Below are positions 1 through 9,073 of a stretch of DNA of 40,736 nt, in pieces (positions within the stretch are counted from its first letter, which is position 1; the number at the start of each line of letters is the position of its first letter). Source of the stretch: Wolbachia endosymbiont of Meromenopon meropis (lineage in GTDB: Bacteria > Pseudomonadota > Alphaproteobacteria > Rickettsiales > Anaplasmataceae); contig JAJETZ010000005.1 in the NCBI GenBank assembly GCA_029784595.1, forward strand, positions 1 to 40,736, written 5' to 3'. The translations under genes were made by a program, and so were the position numbers. Below the pieces are notes generated by a model. It did no database searches and was not told where the DNA came from. It saw only the letters and a list, made by a program, of their open reading frames with translations.

Positions 1-53
1 ATTGTACCAACGTTGATATGCGACTTGCCAAATGCTTTTACTACTTGTGTCAT
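1..53 (-). CDS. tuf: Elongation factor Tu, N-terminal fragment (cut by window edge)
   Basis: Only the first 17 codons and two bases are inside the window. They read M-T-Q-V-V-K-A-F-G-K-S-H-I-N-V-G-T, ending in the start of the invariant EF-Tu segment that precedes the GHVDHGKT P-loop. The extended MT.VV.AFGK opening resembles my memory of Wolbachia-type EF-Tu rather than the usual MA.EKFER form. A GAGG sequence lies four bases before the ATG. The gene follows fusA by 35 bp on the same strand and completes the str operon (rpsL-rpsG-fusA-tuf). EF-Tu delivers aminoacyl-tRNA to the ribosome. The identification rests on this short peptide plus gene order. Confidence 0.85.
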   Translation of the reverse strand, partial: MTQVVKAFGKSHINVGT

Positions 54-88
54 AATTCCTCTATCGCTATCATCTTCATACGCTACAC

Positions 89-2155
89 TCAATTATACCT
101 TAATCCATCAATTACACGCTGTGGTACCTGATCGTAGCAAGAAAAATGCATACTATATTGAGCTCTTCCCTTAGATATAGAACGCAAAACATTTATGTAA
201 CCAAACATATTTGCAAGAGGTACTGAAGCAAGAATTATGGCACTATTATTATGAGTTCCCATACTTGAAACCTGTCCTCTTCTACTATTTATATCGCCCA
301 TAATATCACCCATATACTCCTCAGGAGTAATAATTTCAACTTTCATTATAGGTTCCAACATCTTTGGACCAGCTTTATTTGCCATTTCCCTAAAAGCACC
401 CTTAGCAGCCAATTCAAAAGCTAAAGGACTTGAGTCAACTTCATGAAAAGCACCATCAATAAGAGTAGCCTTAAAATCAATAACTGGGAATCCAGAAATT
501 ATCCCTCTTTCTTTTATCAGTTCTAAACCATTTTGCACACCAGGAATATACTCCTTTGGAATTGCGCCACCAACAATCCTACTTTCAAATTGAAATCCAG
601 AACCAGGATCAATAGGTTCAAATAAGATTTTTACTCTAGCAAATTGACCAGCTCCACCCGATTGCTTTTTATGAGTATAATCAATCTCAACAGATTTAGT
701 AATAGTTTCGCGATATGCAACCTGAGGAGTCCCGATAGCAACATCAACGTTAAACTCACGCTTTACTCTATCTGTAACAATCTCAAGATGTAATTCACCC
801 ATACCTTTCAATATAGTCTGACCACTTTCCTCATTCAACGAAATTTTTAAAGATGGATCCTCTGCAACCAATCTATTCAAGGCAATGCTTAGCTTTTCCT
901 GATCTGAGCTAGCCTTAGGTTCTACGGCAATTTCAATAACAGGCTCGGGAAATTCCATACGCTCTAACAATATGGGAAAATCGCACGAACATAAAGTATC
1001 ACCAGTAATTGTTTTTTTTAACCCAACTAAAGCAATTATATCACCAACTTTAGCTTCATTTATATCCTCTCTATTATTTGCATGCATAAGTAGCATTCTA
1101 CCGATTCCCTCAGTCTCATTCTTTACCGCATTTAACACAACAGATTTAGACTTTAATTTACCAGAATAAATACGAATAAAAGTTAAATTACCTACAAATT
1201 TATCTGTCATCACTTTAAATGCAAGAGCAACAAATTTTTCCTGCTCTGAAGGCTTAACGGCAATTTTCCTCTTTAAATCTATAGGACTAATCCCAACAAT
1301 CTCACTAACATCAATAGGAGACGGTAAAAACTCAACTATGCTATCTAAAAGTGTCTGTATTCCTTTATTTCTAAAAGCTGATCCACATAACACAGGAACA
1401 AATGCCCCTCTAATAGTTCCACTTCTCACACACTCCTTGAGTAAATTTATCGGTAGATCATTAGATTCAAAATAAATATTCATTGCCTCATCGTTCATTC
1501 CTGCAGCACTATCTAATAAAAGTTCACGATACTCCTGAGCTTTATTAAATAAATCAGACGGAATATCTTCGTAAAAAAAATTAGAACCAAGAGCATCTTC
1601 CTCCCATATAATAGCCTTCATAGAAATAAGATCCACCACACCCTTAAAGTCCTTTTCACTTCCAACCGGCAATTGAATAACCAGAGGTACCGCTCCAAGC
1701 CTATTTTTAATCATATCAACGCAGCGATAAAAATCCGCCCCCATTCTATCCATCTTATTTACAAAGCAAACACGAGGAACATTATACTTATCAGCTTGAC
1801 GCCAAACAGTTTCAGATTGAGGCTCAACTCCCGCAACTCCATCAAACACAGCAACTGCACCATCTAAAATCCTTAAAGATCTTTCAACCTCAACAGTAAA
1901 ATCAACATGACCAGGAGTATCAATTATGTTGATTTTATGATCATTCCAAAAACACGTTGTCGCAGCAGATGTAATTGTAATGCCACGCTCTTTTTCTTGT
2001 TCCATCCAATCCATAGAAGCCGCACCATCATGCACTTCACCAATTCTATTTTGTTTACCAGTATAGAATAAAATACGCTCCGTTGTAGTAGTCTTACCGG
2101 CATCTATGTGAGCCATTATACCTATATTTCTATATTTAGATATATTAATTTCCAT
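89..2155 (-). CDS. fusA: Elongation factor G
   Basis: EF-G is the GTPase that moves tRNA and mRNA through the ribosome after peptide transfer and helps RRF recycle ribosomes. The 688-residue product has the usual family length. Visible motifs are the P-loop AHIDAGKTT (residues 15-23), RGITI in switch I (from about 58), DTPGH (79-83) and NKMD (133-136), then the domain II-V sequence with the C-terminal GRAQYSMHF region. The start at 2155 gives the standard [13 protein letters not shown] opening. A longer reading adds 33 hydrophobic residues and would overlap rpsG, so I reject it. No clear Shine-Dalgarno is present, and the 22-bp gap to rpsG suggests translation within the str operon transcript. 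Confidence 0.97.
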   Translation of the reverse strand: MEINISKYRNIGIMAHIDAGKTTTTERILFYTGKQNRIGEVHDGAASMDWMEQEKERGITITSAATTCFWNDHKINIIDTPGHVDFTVEVERSLRILDGAVAVFDGVAGVEPQSETVWRQADKYNVPRVCFVNKMDRMGADFYRCVDMIKNRLGAVPLVIQLPVGSEKDFKGVVDLISMKAIIWEEDALGSNFFYEDIPSDLFNKAQEYRELLLDSAAGMNDEAMNIYFESNDLPINLLKECVRSGTIRGAFVPVLCGSAFRNKGIQTLLDSIVEFLPSPIDVSEIVGISPIDLKRKIAVKPSEQEKFVALAFKVMTDKFVGNLTFIRIYSGKLKSKSVVLNAVKNETEGIGRMLLMHANNREDINEAKVGDIIALVGLKKTITGDTLCSCDFPILLERMEFPEPVIEIAVEPKASSDQEKLSIALNRLVAEDPSLKISLNEESGQTILKGMGELHLEIVTDRVKREFNVDVAIGTPQVAYRETITKSVEIDYTHKKQSGGAGQFARVKILFEPIDPGSGFQFESRIVGGAIPKEYIPGVQNGLELIKERGIISGFPVIDFKATLIDGAFHEVDSSPLAFELAAKGAFREMANKAGPKMLEPIMKVEIITPEEYMGDIMGDINSRRGQVSSMGTHNNSAIILASVPLANMFGYINVLRSISKGRAQYSMHFSCYDQVPQRVIDGLRYN

Positions 2156-2177
2156 ATTACAATTAACTAGACAAAAA

Positions 2178-2660
2178 TTAAAAACGAAGATGAGAAAAAG
2201 CCTTATTAGCTTCAGCCATTTTATACTTTTCCTCATACATTTTAAATGCCCCACCTCGCTTATTATAAGCGTCTATTATCTCAGATTGCAAACAGCTAGC
2301 AGAATTTTTCCCACTTTTTTTTCTAGCAGCAGAAGCGGCCCTGACAATCCATCTTAATGCTAGCGAAATTGCCCTATCTTTCCTAACTTCACAAGGCACT
2401 TGATAAGTTGCACCACCAATACGACGAGAACGCACCTCTACAGAAGGTGTGACATTTCCAACTGCTGTTTCAAAAATCAATAATCCGCCTTCGTTCATTT
2501 TCTTTTCAGCCAAATCTAAAGCATCATATACAATTTTTTCTGCAATAGACTTTTTACCACATCTCATAACTACATTAATAAAACGCATCAATAAAATACT
2601 ACCATAACGCGAATCAGGAATTATCTCTCTCTTTTTTGTCTTATTATTACAACGAGCCAT
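2178..2660 (-). CDS. rpsG: 30S ribosomal protein S7
   Basis: S7 is a primary binder of the 3' domain of 16S rRNA and lines the E site. The 160-residue product is close to the usual 156 and shows the expected blocks: a basic N-terminus, [27 protein letters not shown] helices, the [16 protein letters not shown] beta-hairpin (about residues 75-90) and the RWIV.AA..R segment. An AGGA Shine-Dalgarno overlaps the rpsL stop codon, with only five bases between the two genes, so S12 and S7 synthesis are probably coupled. It sits in the classical str order between rpsL and fusA. Confidence 0.97.
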   Translation of the reverse strand: MARCNNKTKKREIIPDSRYGSILLMRFINVVMRCGKKSIAEKIVYDALDLAEKKMNEGGLLIFETAVGNVTPSVEVRSRRIGGATYQVPCEVRKDRAISLALRWIVRAASAARKKSGKNSASCLQSEIIDAYNKRGGAFKMYEEKYKMAEANKAFSHLRF

Positions 2661-2665
2661 AAATC

Positions 2666-3040
2666 CTAACCAGATTTCTTTACACCATACTTTGAACGAG
2701 CTTTCTTTCGATTTTGGACGCCACGCAAATCAAGAGCACCCCTTATTATATGATAACGCACACCGGGCAAATCTTTAACTCTTCCACCACGTATCAAAAC
2801 AACAGAATGTTCCTGTAAATTATGCCCTTCGCCAGGTATATAAGCCGTCACCTCACTATACCCAACAACCCTAACCCTAGCCACTTTACGCAAAGCTGAA
2901 TTAGGCTTTCTAGGAGTTGTAGTGTACACCTTTGTGCAAACACCTCTTTTCTGAGGATTATTCTTCCCTAACGCAGGCACTTTTTTTTTAGTTGATAACT
3001 TTAATCTACCATTACGTACTAACTGATTTATCGTGGGCAT
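2666..3040 (-). CDS. rpsL: 30S ribosomal protein S12
   Basis: S12 sits at the decoding centre and tunes accuracy. The 124-residue protein begins [12 protein letters not shown] and contains [19 protein letters not shown] (residues about 33-52) and the [11 protein letters not shown] loop with the usual PGVRYH segment. The residue after TTTP is Arg44, codon AGA, where most bacteria have the streptomycin-sensitive lysine (Lys43 in M. tuberculosis numbering); this is discussed as a finding. It is the first gene of the str operon. A candidate promoter lies 43 bp upstream, and the next 1.5 kb upstream has no gene; rpoC, a frequent neighbour elsewhere, is absent. Confidence 0.97.
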   Translation of the reverse strand: MPTINQLVRNGRLKLSTKKKVPALGKNNPQKRGVCTKVYTTTPRKPNSALRKVARVRVVGYSEVTAYIPGEGHNLQEHSVVLIRGGRVKDLPGVRYHIIRGALDLRGVQNRKKARSKYGVKKSG

Positions 3041-3082
3041 ACAAACAAAAACTGAGCTTATAAAACATATTTAATAATACTA

Positions 3083-3111
3083 ATCATGAAATAATAAACT
3101 TCAATAGTCAA
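3083..3111 (-). promoter_or_regulatory. Candidate str operon promoter
   Basis: On the minus strand TTGACT (3106-3111) and CATGAT (3083-3088) are separated by exactly 17 bases, 43 bp upstream of the rpsL start. The -35 box matches consensus at five of six positions and the -10 at four of six. In DNA this AT-rich chance matches are common, so this is a reasonable but unproven assignment. Confidence 0.4.
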
Positions 3112-3414
3112 TACAAAAATAAATTTTTATTTACCTAAATAATTTCAGGTCAACCATTAATAATTATTGCTACTCAGTAGTGACAATCACCCAGTGGTAA
3201 AGTAAAAGCAGAACAAAACACTAATTTAATAATTTAAGGATCTCCGATTTTTCAATTTTAGAATGATTGTTTTAGAATGACTGTCTGATTTTACTATTGA
3301 ACATGCATAGCGTATCTAATCGATATACCTTGAGTAGCAATATGATGAAAATATTAAGATGTAGCTATTAAATTTTAAAAAAACTATAATAAAAACTTAA
3401 CTTTCTTCAAATTA

Positions 3415-3440
3415 ATAAAAGATAAAAATAAAAGATAAAA
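3415..3440. repeat. Exact 13-bp tandem duplication
   Basis: Two adjacent exact copies of ATAAAAGATAAAA (3415-3427 and 3428-3440). Low sequence complexity weakens it as evidence for a special process, but it matches the pattern of short tandem duplications seen in other gaps of this window. Confidence 0.6.
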
Positions 3441-3984
3441 ATCTCTAAAAATAGAGACCCAACACGAGTTAACAAATATTATTAATTGCAAATTTCAAAT
3501 AAGTAAATATTCTGTGTGCAGAAGAGTATACTGCTCTACCTAAAAATTTGACATTTTCAGTGTGAGCCGATTGAACTTCTGCTCATTATTTTTCTTCTAA
3601 ATGTAATAAAGATTAAAAATCATCTCTATTTATTCTTTTTTTTCATATCATAGAAATGAGTGGGTCCACAAAAATGAATCTTGCACTACAGATTTACGAT
3701 AATTTTAAATATTTTATCTAGGTAATCAAGTTCAACAATTAATCTTGACATATCCAACATTTTAATCTGAAATTCCTCTTCATAATATTATTCATATAAT
3801 TCTTGATCTAAAATTTATTGAAATCTGCTTTTATACTTGTTATAAGCGAGACTTGCAATTTTTGTTTTTTCTAAAAATTGCAAAACACATTTTATCAAAA
3901 TAAAATAGCCAATTCCTGTACAAAATAACACATTTTAGATGTGTACCTTTACTTTAAATTTAGAATGTATACAGTTATACTATT

Positions 3985-4253
3985 TGTAGCCACTTAATAA
4001 AGTGACTATAAATTCATATCTAAAATTTCATAGTCTTGAACTGAAAAACCATCAAAGAGACCCTTTAAGATACCTAATTCATAGGTAAATATTTTAAGAT
4101 TCTTATAATTAAGAATTATAATTCTTTATGCTTCGGCAATAAAACCACTTATGTACCGAATTAATTTCGACATATCATTTTACGTTTAGATGGAACTTAT
4201 CTTTAGATTACTACTTTAATAAATGTTGCAACTTAACAAAGTTGCTATTTAAC
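3985..4253. repeat. Two related hairpin elements (copies A and B)
   Basis: Copy A (about 3985-4012) has a stem CACTT / AAGTG (3991-3995 with 4000-4004). Copy B (about 4224-4253) has a perfect 7-bp stem GCAACTT / AAGTTGC (4228-4234 with 4239-4245) and loop AACA. The two align along roughly 28 bases, and one stem pair changes from C-G to A-T on both sides. A third similar sequence lies near 25060. The 7-bp stem alone could be chance; the resemblance between copies is what makes it worth noting. Confidence 0.35.
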
Positions 4254-4519
4254 CATAGGTCTGTATAGACTTTAAATAAAAAAATATTAAAGTTTAATAC
4301 TTACATTTAATAATTTAATTATATATGTTATATTCACTCTTATCATTAAAATATTCAAAGATAAAATTCTACTTGTTATTTATATAACAAAAATCTTGAC
4401 ACGTTCATAATTATTTTTTTCGAAAAAATCGAAAAATTTAGTATAGTATGTTTACTGCGCAAAAATCTAAGTTTGATTTGTATGAAATAGAATCTTGCAC
4501 GAAATCTATAATAGATTTA

Positions 4520-4990
4520 CTATAATCCAAATTCTTCATTGATTTTATCAATTATTTTTTGCGGCGGATCTTCTCCCCATCCTGAATACAGAATTTCTCC
4601 ATAATCTGCGACATCCATGGAACCAGTCCTACTTTTTGCAAGAAACATCTCTCTCTTATTTTTATCGATTAATACATAATGCCATGCAGACTTTCCACGA
4701 TCTTTACCACGAACTAAATATATAAGATCTGATCTACTTCTTCTTGTTGCATTAGCAAAGGACCTATCATTAACAATTCTACTTTTACTTTTTATTCTAC
4801 CACTTTCAGAAAAACTCTCTTTTGATTCGGTTTTTTTACTTACTAGTTGAGATCTTTTTTCTCTTTCTTCCAGTGCGTGTACTTTAGCACCCTGCGATAA
4901 ATACTTGCGAGAAAAACTCCTTACTGTATCATTAGAAGTTCTATTTGTAAAACGCTTAATAAATGAGTTACTATCGTTGTTTTCTGTCAT
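4520..4990 (-). CDS. Unknown protein with Ser/Arg/Lys-rich N-terminus and compact C-terminal domain
   Basis: I do not recognise this 156-residue protein. The N-terminal 90 residues are polar and rich in Ser, Arg, Lys and Glu, probably poorly ordered. From about residue 92 a compact domain begins, with SDLIYLVRGKDRGKSAWHYV, FLAKSRTGSMDVADYG and YSGWGEDPP segments, whose many Trp, Tyr and Gly residues suggest a conserved fold. There is no signal peptide or membrane segment. The start is set at 4990 because GGAG lies six bases before that ATG; an upstream TTG would place the Shine-Dalgarno inside the gene. A good promoter (TTGTGA-17-TAAAAT) lies just upstream. It is transcribed divergently from miaA across a 74-bp space. 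Confidence 0.8.
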   Translation of the reverse strand: MTENNDSNSFIKRFTNRTSNDTVRSFSRKYLSQGAKVHALEEREKRSQLVSKKTESKESFSESGRIKSKSRIVNDRSFANATRRSRSDLIYLVRGKDRGKSAWHYVLIDKNKREMFLAKSRTGSMDVADYGEILYSGWGEDPPQKIIDKINEEFGL

Positions 4991-5016
4991 AAAAATCTCC
5001 AAACTTTGGATCGTAA

Positions 5017-5045
5017 ATTTTAGTTTTTATTACACCATATCACAA
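5017..5045 (-). promoter_or_regulatory. Candidate promoter for the unknown gene at 4520-4990
   Basis: On the minus strand TTGTGA (5040-5045) and TAAAAT (5017-5022) are spaced by exactly 17 bases. The predicted transcript would begin near 5010, leaving a short leader that contains GGAG before the ATG at 4990. The -10 box matches five of six consensus positions. Confidence 0.5.
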
Positions 5046-5064
5046 ACTAATTAAACTAATATAA

Positions 5065-5952
5065 ATGAAAGATAATCTAATAATTATTACAGGAATTACT
5101 GCTTCAGGTAAATCAGAATTATGTGACAACTTAATAGAAAAATATGGTAATATTGATATATATAACTGCGATTCAAAACAAATATATAAAGAAATCCCTA
5201 TAATTACTGCTCAACCACGAAAGAAAAAAAATTTTTATAAATTGTATGGTTATATTTCAGCAGAAGAAAATTATTCGGCAGGTTTATGGCTAATGGATTT
5301 AAAGAAAAAAATTAATGGTACACTAAAAAATTCACGAATGCCAATAATTACTGGAGGAAGCGGACTTTATATCACAAGCTTAATTAAAGGCTTATCACAA
5401 ATTCCACAAATAAGTCAGGAAACAAGACAAAATGTGAATGAACTTAGAAAGAACTTAAGCAAAGAAAAGTTTTATAAATTAGTATTGAGCAAGGACCCTA
5501 AAATTGAAAACAAAATATACGCAAATGATTCGCATAGACTTTCAAGAGCGCTTGAAGTTATCATCGAAACTAATAAATCAATTATACTATGGCAAAAGAA
5601 TAGACAACGACCTTTATTCAGTACTTTTAAAGTATACACAATTCTACCCAAACGCGAAAAAATATACCAAAAGATAAATTCTCGTTTTATCAAGATGATT
5701 GAAAATGGCGCAATCAATGAGGTAGAAAGATTACTTAACATGAATTTAGATCCAAATCTACCAGCTATGAAAGCGCACGGAGTACCAGAAATTGCAAAGT
5801 ATTTAAAATTTGAACTCAATTTAGATAAGGCAATACAAATTGCTCAAACAAACATAAGAAATTATGCAAAACGTCAATATACTTGGTTTAAAAATCAATT
5901 TCCAAATTCTGAAATAATTGATTGTATAGAAAAATTTTCACTCTCTAACTAA
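5065..5952 (+). CDS. miaA: tRNA dimethylallyltransferase
   Basis: MiaA transfers a dimethylallyl group from DMAPP to N6 of A37 in tRNAs reading codons that start with U, the first step towards ms2i6A. The 295-residue protein has the P-loop-like GITASGKS (residues 10-17), the DSKQIY substrate motif (36-41) followed by ITAQP (47-51), the GGSGLYI block (about 97-103), and the C-terminal AMKAHGVPEI and RNYAKRQ.TWF segments that bind tRNA. Length is normal. The gene is alone on its strand: the divergent neighbour is unknown and 1.56 kb of gene-free DNA follows. Confidence 0.96.
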   Translation: MKDNLIIITGITASGKSELCDNLIEKYGNIDIYNCDSKQIYKEIPIITAQPRKKKNFYKLYGYISAEENYSAGLWLMDLKKKINGTLKNSRMPIITGGSGLYITSLIKGLSQIPQISQETRQNVNELRKNLSKEKFYKLVLSKDPKIENKIYANDSHRLSRALEVIIETNKSIILWQKNRQRPLFSTFKVYTILPKREKIYQKINSRFIKMIENGAINEVERLLNMNLDPNLPAMKAHGVPEIAKYLKFELNLDKAIQIAQTNIRNYAKRQYTWFKNQFPNSEIIDCIEKFSLSN

Positions 5953-5976
5953 ATTAACTTAATAAATTAACTTAGA
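5951..5976. repeat. Short direct repeat at the miaA stop codon
   Basis: AAATTAACTTA occurs at 5951-5961 and again at 5964-5974, giving two 13-bp units in tandem that differ at the last two positions. The first copy overlaps the miaA stop codon. Confidence 0.5.
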
Positions 5977-6308
5977 TTAATTAAAGTCTACTACTACATT
6001 TGTAGTATAATTACAGATACTACAATTATATTCGTTAATCTTTAGATGAACGTTTGCTTTTAAAGAGCGTTATATTAAAAGCTATCTATTATAGCAATAA
6101 TACTATTCTCCTTAAAAATATTTGTATTAACTTATGCAATCAGAAACATTTTCAATTTTGTATTTTATTGATAACGTGATAAACTCTTGGTTCTTAAGGA
6201 AGAAGTGAATAAAGATTTATCATTTTTAATAGACTAATATTTAAAGTTCACATGGATACAACAGTGAATATACTAAATATATTTAAATCATTTTGTTTTA
6301 AATTTAAA

Positions 6309-6334
6309 ATACAAAATTAAGATACAAAATTGAT
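6309..6334. repeat. 13-bp tandem duplication, imperfect
   Basis: ATACAAAATTAAG (6309-6321) is followed directly by ATACAAAATTGAT (6322-6334); the first ten bases are identical. Confidence 0.5.
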
Positions 6335-6409
6335 CTTCTATGCAAGCAGAATATCTTTTACATTGGATTCATATATTTAGATTTTTTATCCTACATATTT
6401 TTTTTAATT

Positions 6410-6431
6410 CTATAGCTAGTCTATAGCTAGA
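6410..6431. repeat. 11-bp tandem duplication
   Basis: CTATAGCTAGT (6410-6420) is followed directly by CTATAGCTAGA (6421-6431), differing only at the last base. The unit itself contains the palindrome CTATAG and an AGCT core. Confidence 0.6.
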
Positions 6432-7347
6432 CTAGATTCTTTAAATTAGTGATGAACAGCTAAATTAAAGAGTCGTAAATAAATTTATATCATGCTTAAT
6501 GATGATTAATAACATTAGCTCATCTCAAAATGAGTAGGTAAGTATAGTCTAAAAAATTTAAATTTTGATATATTCAAAATAACTCTATTAAATTCGCTTT
6601 AAAACGAAAAAATAATTCTTTTATATTTTTTATTTTGAATCAAGTTATCATGTTTTGATATATCTTGATCGACAAAATTTTTAATCTAAATTTTCTCTTA
6701 AATTAAGAATAAATACATTCTAGAAAATCTTTAAAATTCTCTACTGCAAAAATTGATATTTTGATGCTCTTGTTCTATAAATCCTGTAGTAATATTTTAA
6801 AGCCATACATATCAAGCCTTTCGTCTAAAATTTCAATATAAATACCAAACCTTCTTATGAAGCATCACTATTAATCACTAATATTTTAATATAATTTATC
6901 ATTGATGTAATCATACATAAATACTTAATAAAATTATTTAAAATATTTATTTATTAAGTTACACAACGATAAAAATCGATTAACTAATAATTTAAAAAAA
7001 ATATAAAATACATTGATAAAATTTGATCTTAATCAAGTATGAAATTTGTTGTACTAAAGAACATTTTTAATTTATTTAAAAATAAAAGCAAACTTTTTAG
7101 AAATCTAATTCATAAATAGTATCCATTCTACATTAATAGCATAAGTCTCTACTAAAAATAGACCTCACTTTATAATAGTAAAAACTATATTTCCATCAAT
7201 TTCAAATTATAAATCATATAACTTTGAATTTTATTTTAAAAGTAAATAATTTACTAACACTAGTGGACAAATTTCAAATAAATTAAATAGGAGTGTAGTA
7301 CTATAAATTGAACATGTTATATTAAGTTTTACCTCACTATTAAAGCT

Positions 7348-7393
7348 ATCGGTCAGATTAGATTAAAATCTAATTTGACCGATTATTTTCTTT
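7348..7393 (+). terminator. Strong isolated terminator-like hairpin
   Basis: A 16-bp stem (7348-7363 with 7368-7383, one G-T pair) closes a four-base loop TAAA and is followed by TATTTTCTTT. The stem contains five G-C pairs near its base (CGGTC / GACCG), unlike the AT-only hairpins common in this DNA, so it is very unlikely by chance. It reads as a Rho-independent terminator on the plus strand, but the nearest plus-strand gene upstream, miaA, ends 1.4 kb earlier. It could instead end an unseen RNA or act as an attenuator before the gene at 7511. On the minus strand the T-run is missing. Confidence 0.6.
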
Positions 7394-7510
7394 ACAACCC
7401 TCTAGCTCAAGATCAATTGTATAATAATTAGTTTAATTAGTGGTTAATACGTGTAAATTGATTTTATTTATTCATTGAATATAATTCATAACATATTAAT
7501 TTAGATTAAT

Positions 7511-9073
7511 GTGCGATCTTATAAATTTTTAATGCTATTTTTGCTATCTATATTAGCAATTATAATACTAAAATTGCCTCGATATTTAGATGCCGGATTG
7601 AACTTATCTTATCCTGTTATTAACTTTGATCTATCTTTGCGCCTCATATTAATATCTTTTTTATCAGCTGCATTACTAATTATTTTATCAGCAAAAAATT
7701 TAAGTTTTTCTGAAATGTTATTCTTTTCTACGTATACTATCAGTTCATTGTGCGCAGTATTATCTAAGCAGATATTATTATCTGTAATATTCTGTGAATT
7801 AATGACCATTAGTGCATCTTTTATTATCGCAACCAGTAGTAAAAATACCGTACTACCTGCTGTAAAGTATGCTTGTATACACTTTTTTGCTGAAATTGTG
7901 CTAACATTAGGACTAACAATTGACAATTCTAATTTAATAATAATAAGTCAACTAATAAATTGCGCCTGTTTTCCATTCTCATTCTGGATCATTGATACAT
8001 ATCCTACTACATCGTTACATGGTGCATCATATTTATCCATATTTACTACCAAAATTTCTTTTTTAGTATCACTACTACACACTTACAATCTTTGGCAAAA
8101 CTATGCCGAGATATTAGCATTTTTAGGTACTATTACTACTATTTATAGTATAATATTTGCTTCCTTAGAACAAAATATCCGTAGATTTTTAGCATATAAT
8201 GTTGTAGGACAGATGGGTATGTTAATTTTAACAGGAAGTTTACTTAGTCGTTTAGAAAATAGTTTCCCATTACTTGTTCTCAATATAATCTTTTCTATTA
8301 CTCACCAGCTATTATTTGTTATTATTGCCAATGCAATTATCTTGCAAACAAAAGCGGTAAATTTTAATGGAACAAAAAAAAAATTATCAGCAGAAGGAAT
8401 ATGTACTTTAATCGCCATACTTACAATGGCGGCATTTCCTGGAACTGTGGGATTTATTAGTAAATCATGTATCGTAGCTGAAATTAAAATGAATAGTGAT
8501 AATTTAAAATTATATGAAAACCTATATAAAATACTACATTTATTACTCTATTTGAGTATAGGACTTAAGTTTCTTTACTACATATTTATCACAAAAAGTA
8601 AATCGAAATCTTACACGAAAAAAGATAGCAATATATCTATGATTATTCTAACATTTATATGCATAATTCTTGGCAATCCTTATTTGCCTATTTATAATGA
8701 ATCTGTAATTTTTAATCTTGTTTATAATACACAAAATATCTGGTCACAATTTAACTTATTAGTGTGCACTACTTTATTGTTTATTCCTTTGCGAAAATTA
8801 TTTTTGCCGAGAATAAATTTCAAGGTAGATATCGACTGGTTTTTTACATCTCTATTACTCTATTTTGCTTCACTTTTCAATAAAATAGTTCTTATAATAA
8901 AAAAAAACTTCACTAATGCGTTCCAAAACTTGACTAAGTTACTTATAAACTCATACTTCAATGATAATTTGAAATTTAAAAAAGTGTTAAATTATAATTC
9001 GGTGAGTTTCGTTTCAGCTTCTTCTCTTTTTTTAATGAGTGTTCTACTAGTGCTGTTATGTTTAAATCATTAA
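7511..9073 (+). CDS. Proton-antiporter-like membrane protein (MnhD / NuoL-M-N family)
   Basis: This 520-residue integral membrane protein belongs to the family of complex I antiporter subunits and Mrp antiporter MnhD/A. Family features are a glutamate in CELMTISASF (TM5 position), SFWIIDTYPTTSLHGAS with lysine in FTTKISF (TM7), EQNIRRFLAYNVVGQMGM, and PGTVGFISK (TM12). The lysine expected in the H..fKalLF motif is absent: the segment reads THQLLFVII. It is probably an orphan paralogue, as Rickettsiales carry several outside the nuo operon; an ion-transport role is inferred only. The GTG start lacks a clear Shine-Dalgarno, and Met8 (7532) is an alternative. Its last 16 bases overlap ffh, so the two are probably co-transcribed. 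Confidence 0.8.
   Translation: MRSYKFLMLFLLSILAIIILKLPRYLDAGLNLSYPVINFDLSLRLILISFLSAALLIILSAKNLSFSEMLFFSTYTISSLCAVLSKQILLSVIFCELMTISASFIIATSSKNTVLPAVKYACIHFFAEIVLTLGLTIDNSNLIIISQLINCACFPFSFWIIDTYPTTSLHGASYLSIFTTKISFLVSLLHTYNLWQNYAEILAFLGTITTIYSIIFASLEQNIRRFLAYNVVGQMGMLILTGSLLSRLENSFPLLVLNIIFSITHQLLFVIIANAIILQTKAVNFNGTKKKLSAEGICTLIAILTMAAFPGTVGFISKSCIVAEIKMNSDNLKLYENLYKILHLLLYLSIGLKFLYYIFITKSKSKSYTKKDSNISMIILTFICIILGNPYLPIYNESVIFNLVYNTQNIWSQFNLLVCTTLLFIPLRKLFLPRINFKVDIDWFFTSLLLYFASLFNKIVLIIKKNFTNAFQNLTKLLINSYFNDNLKFKKVLNYNSVSFVSASSLFLMSVLLVLLCLNH

Larger units (their letters stand above)
3041..4519. other. Gene-free gap between rpsL and the unknown gene at 4520
   Basis: No reading frame of useful length on either strand, and no tRNA, tmRNA, RNase P RNA or SRP RNA signature was found. 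It holds the str promoter candidate at its left end, an exact 13-bp tandem repeat (3415-3440), and two related hairpins (around 3987-4008 and 4225-4248). The rest is AT-rich with stops in all frames. It may be decayed gene sequence, but I can recognise no homology. Confidence 0.6.
5953..7510. other. Gene-free gap downstream of miaA
   Basis: No coding frame or known RNA gene was found. It contains short tandem duplications (5951-5976, 6309-6334, 6410-6431), a strong 16-bp hairpin followed by a T-rich stretch (7348-7393), and a perfect TATAAT at 7420-7425 that could serve the gene at 7511, although the nearest -35-like TTTACA (7391-7396) is 23 bases away, too far for a standard promoter. The hairpin is the only element here that clearly exceeds chance. 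Confidence 0.6.

Noticed and set aside
2156..2254. Longer EF-G reading with 33 extra hydrophobic residues at the N-terminus
   Set aside because: It overlaps rpsG and adds sequence unknown in the family; the inner Met gives the standard start.
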